From positions 1-51,017 of the forward strand of contig CACWVN010000006.1 of NCBI GenBank assembly GCA_902764285.1: a stretch of 51,017 nt of DNA, read 5' to 3'. Below the pieces are notes generated by a model. That model made no database searches, was not told where the DNA came from, and saw nothing but the letters and a program-made list of their open reading frames with translations. This document shows, piece by piece, positions 50,836 through 51,017 of the stretch; position 1 is the stretch's first letter; each line of letters begins with the position of its first letter. The position numbers and the translations under genes were made by a program. The DNA is from an uncultured Eubacteriales bacterium (GTDB taxonomy: Bacteria; Bacillota; Clostridia; Christensenellales; Aristaeellaceae).

Positions 50836-51017
50836 TTGCTGCTGTTGACGGCTTTGAGCGCCGCCCTGCTTTGCTCCGTTCAGGCCTGCGCGGAAGAACG
50901 GCGTATTCCGGATGAGATCATGGGTACGCAGGAATCCGATGCGTTGGAAGCGCTCTCGCTGGAGGCCGGGTTCAGCGCGCGCGGGATGATCGGCCAGCTG
51001 ATCGCCGGCGAGGCGCG
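50836..51017 (+). CDS. spoIIIAE: stage III sporulation protein AE, truncated by the window end
   Basis: Only about 60 codons lie in the window. A start at TTG 50836 gives a clear signal peptide (LLLLTALSAALLCSVQACAEE), then an acidic segment IPDEIMGTQESDALEALSLE. This matches the secreted/membrane N-terminus of SpoIIIAE, and the gene follows spoIIIAD immediately, the expected place. No good ribosome site precedes the TTG; coupling to spoIIIAD is likely. The identification rests largely on operon order. Confidence 0.75.
   Translation, partial: MLLLTALSAALLCSVQACAEERRIPDEIMGTQESDALEALSLEAGFSARGMIGQLIAGEA

Overview
The window looks like a chromosomal core segment of a GC-rich, endospore-forming member of the Clostridia. 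A Christensenellales-type uncultured gut or rumen lineage is my guess, not something I can prove. The evidence is a near-complete spoIIIA operon (AA-AB-AC-AD and the start of AE), a SpoIIQ-like peptidase, GerMN and sporulation-type D,D-carboxypeptidases, a valine T-box, a WalRK-like two-component pair, cdaA-ybbR, ecfA1-ecfA2-ecfT-truA, a type A RNase P RNA, and strong AGGAGG-like Shine-Dalgarno sites. I saw no prophage, insertion sequence, CRISPR array or plasmid function.

Layout. 1-7.7 kb: cell envelope and sporulation. A minus-strand RR/HK/GerMN operon diverges from two tandem D,D-carboxypeptidases and a SpoIIQ-like M23 protein whose ribosome binding site lies inside a long hairpin. 7.6-12.4 kb: a small orphan gene, a valine T-box controlling a small membrane protein plus valS, then a convergent short aspartokinase. 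12.8-18.2 kb: macromolecular synthesis operon dnaG-rpoD-trmK-nif3-cdsZ followed by rnpB. 18.2-22.2 kb, minus strand: PRC-barrel protein, small protein, AI-2E exporter, ireB, aldo/keto reductase and a ruvX-yrzB fusion. This resembles the Bacillus yrrD/yrrI/alaS/yrzL/yrrK/yrzB neighbourhood, but alaS is missing and an aldo/keto reductase is inserted. 22.4-25.0 kb: a PhoBR-like two-component system. 25.0-26.5 kb: two tRNA-Ser genes and an orphan MsmK-type sugar ABC ATPase. 26.7-29.7 kb: cdaA-ybbR plus an unknown membrane protein where glmM is usual. 29.7-33.3 kb: SGNH hydrolase, iron-type alcohol dehydrogenase, FGGY sugar kinase. 33.3-36.3 kb: a galactofuranose cassette (two GT2 enzymes and Glf) under a consensus promoter. 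36.3-38.8 kb: a C_GCAxxG_C_C protein, then a NifU-like scaffold paired with a GGGtGRT-family gene that carries a one-base frameshift. 38.8-43.5 kb: Dabb, HAD, YbaK, TruA and the ECF transporter core. 43.7-48.7 kb: pgk-tpiA-gpmA and a convergent eukaryote-type glycogen branching enzyme. 48.8 kb to end: spoIIIA.

The best candidates for something under-described are the NifU-like/GGGtGRT pair, the unknown membrane protein attached to the c-di-AMP cyclase operon, the three-helix protein placed between the valine T-box and valS, the ruvX-yrzB fusion, and the hairpin covering the spoIIQ ribosome binding site. No obviously new defence or mobile system is visible. Product names rest on reading motifs and synteny by eye; no database search was run.
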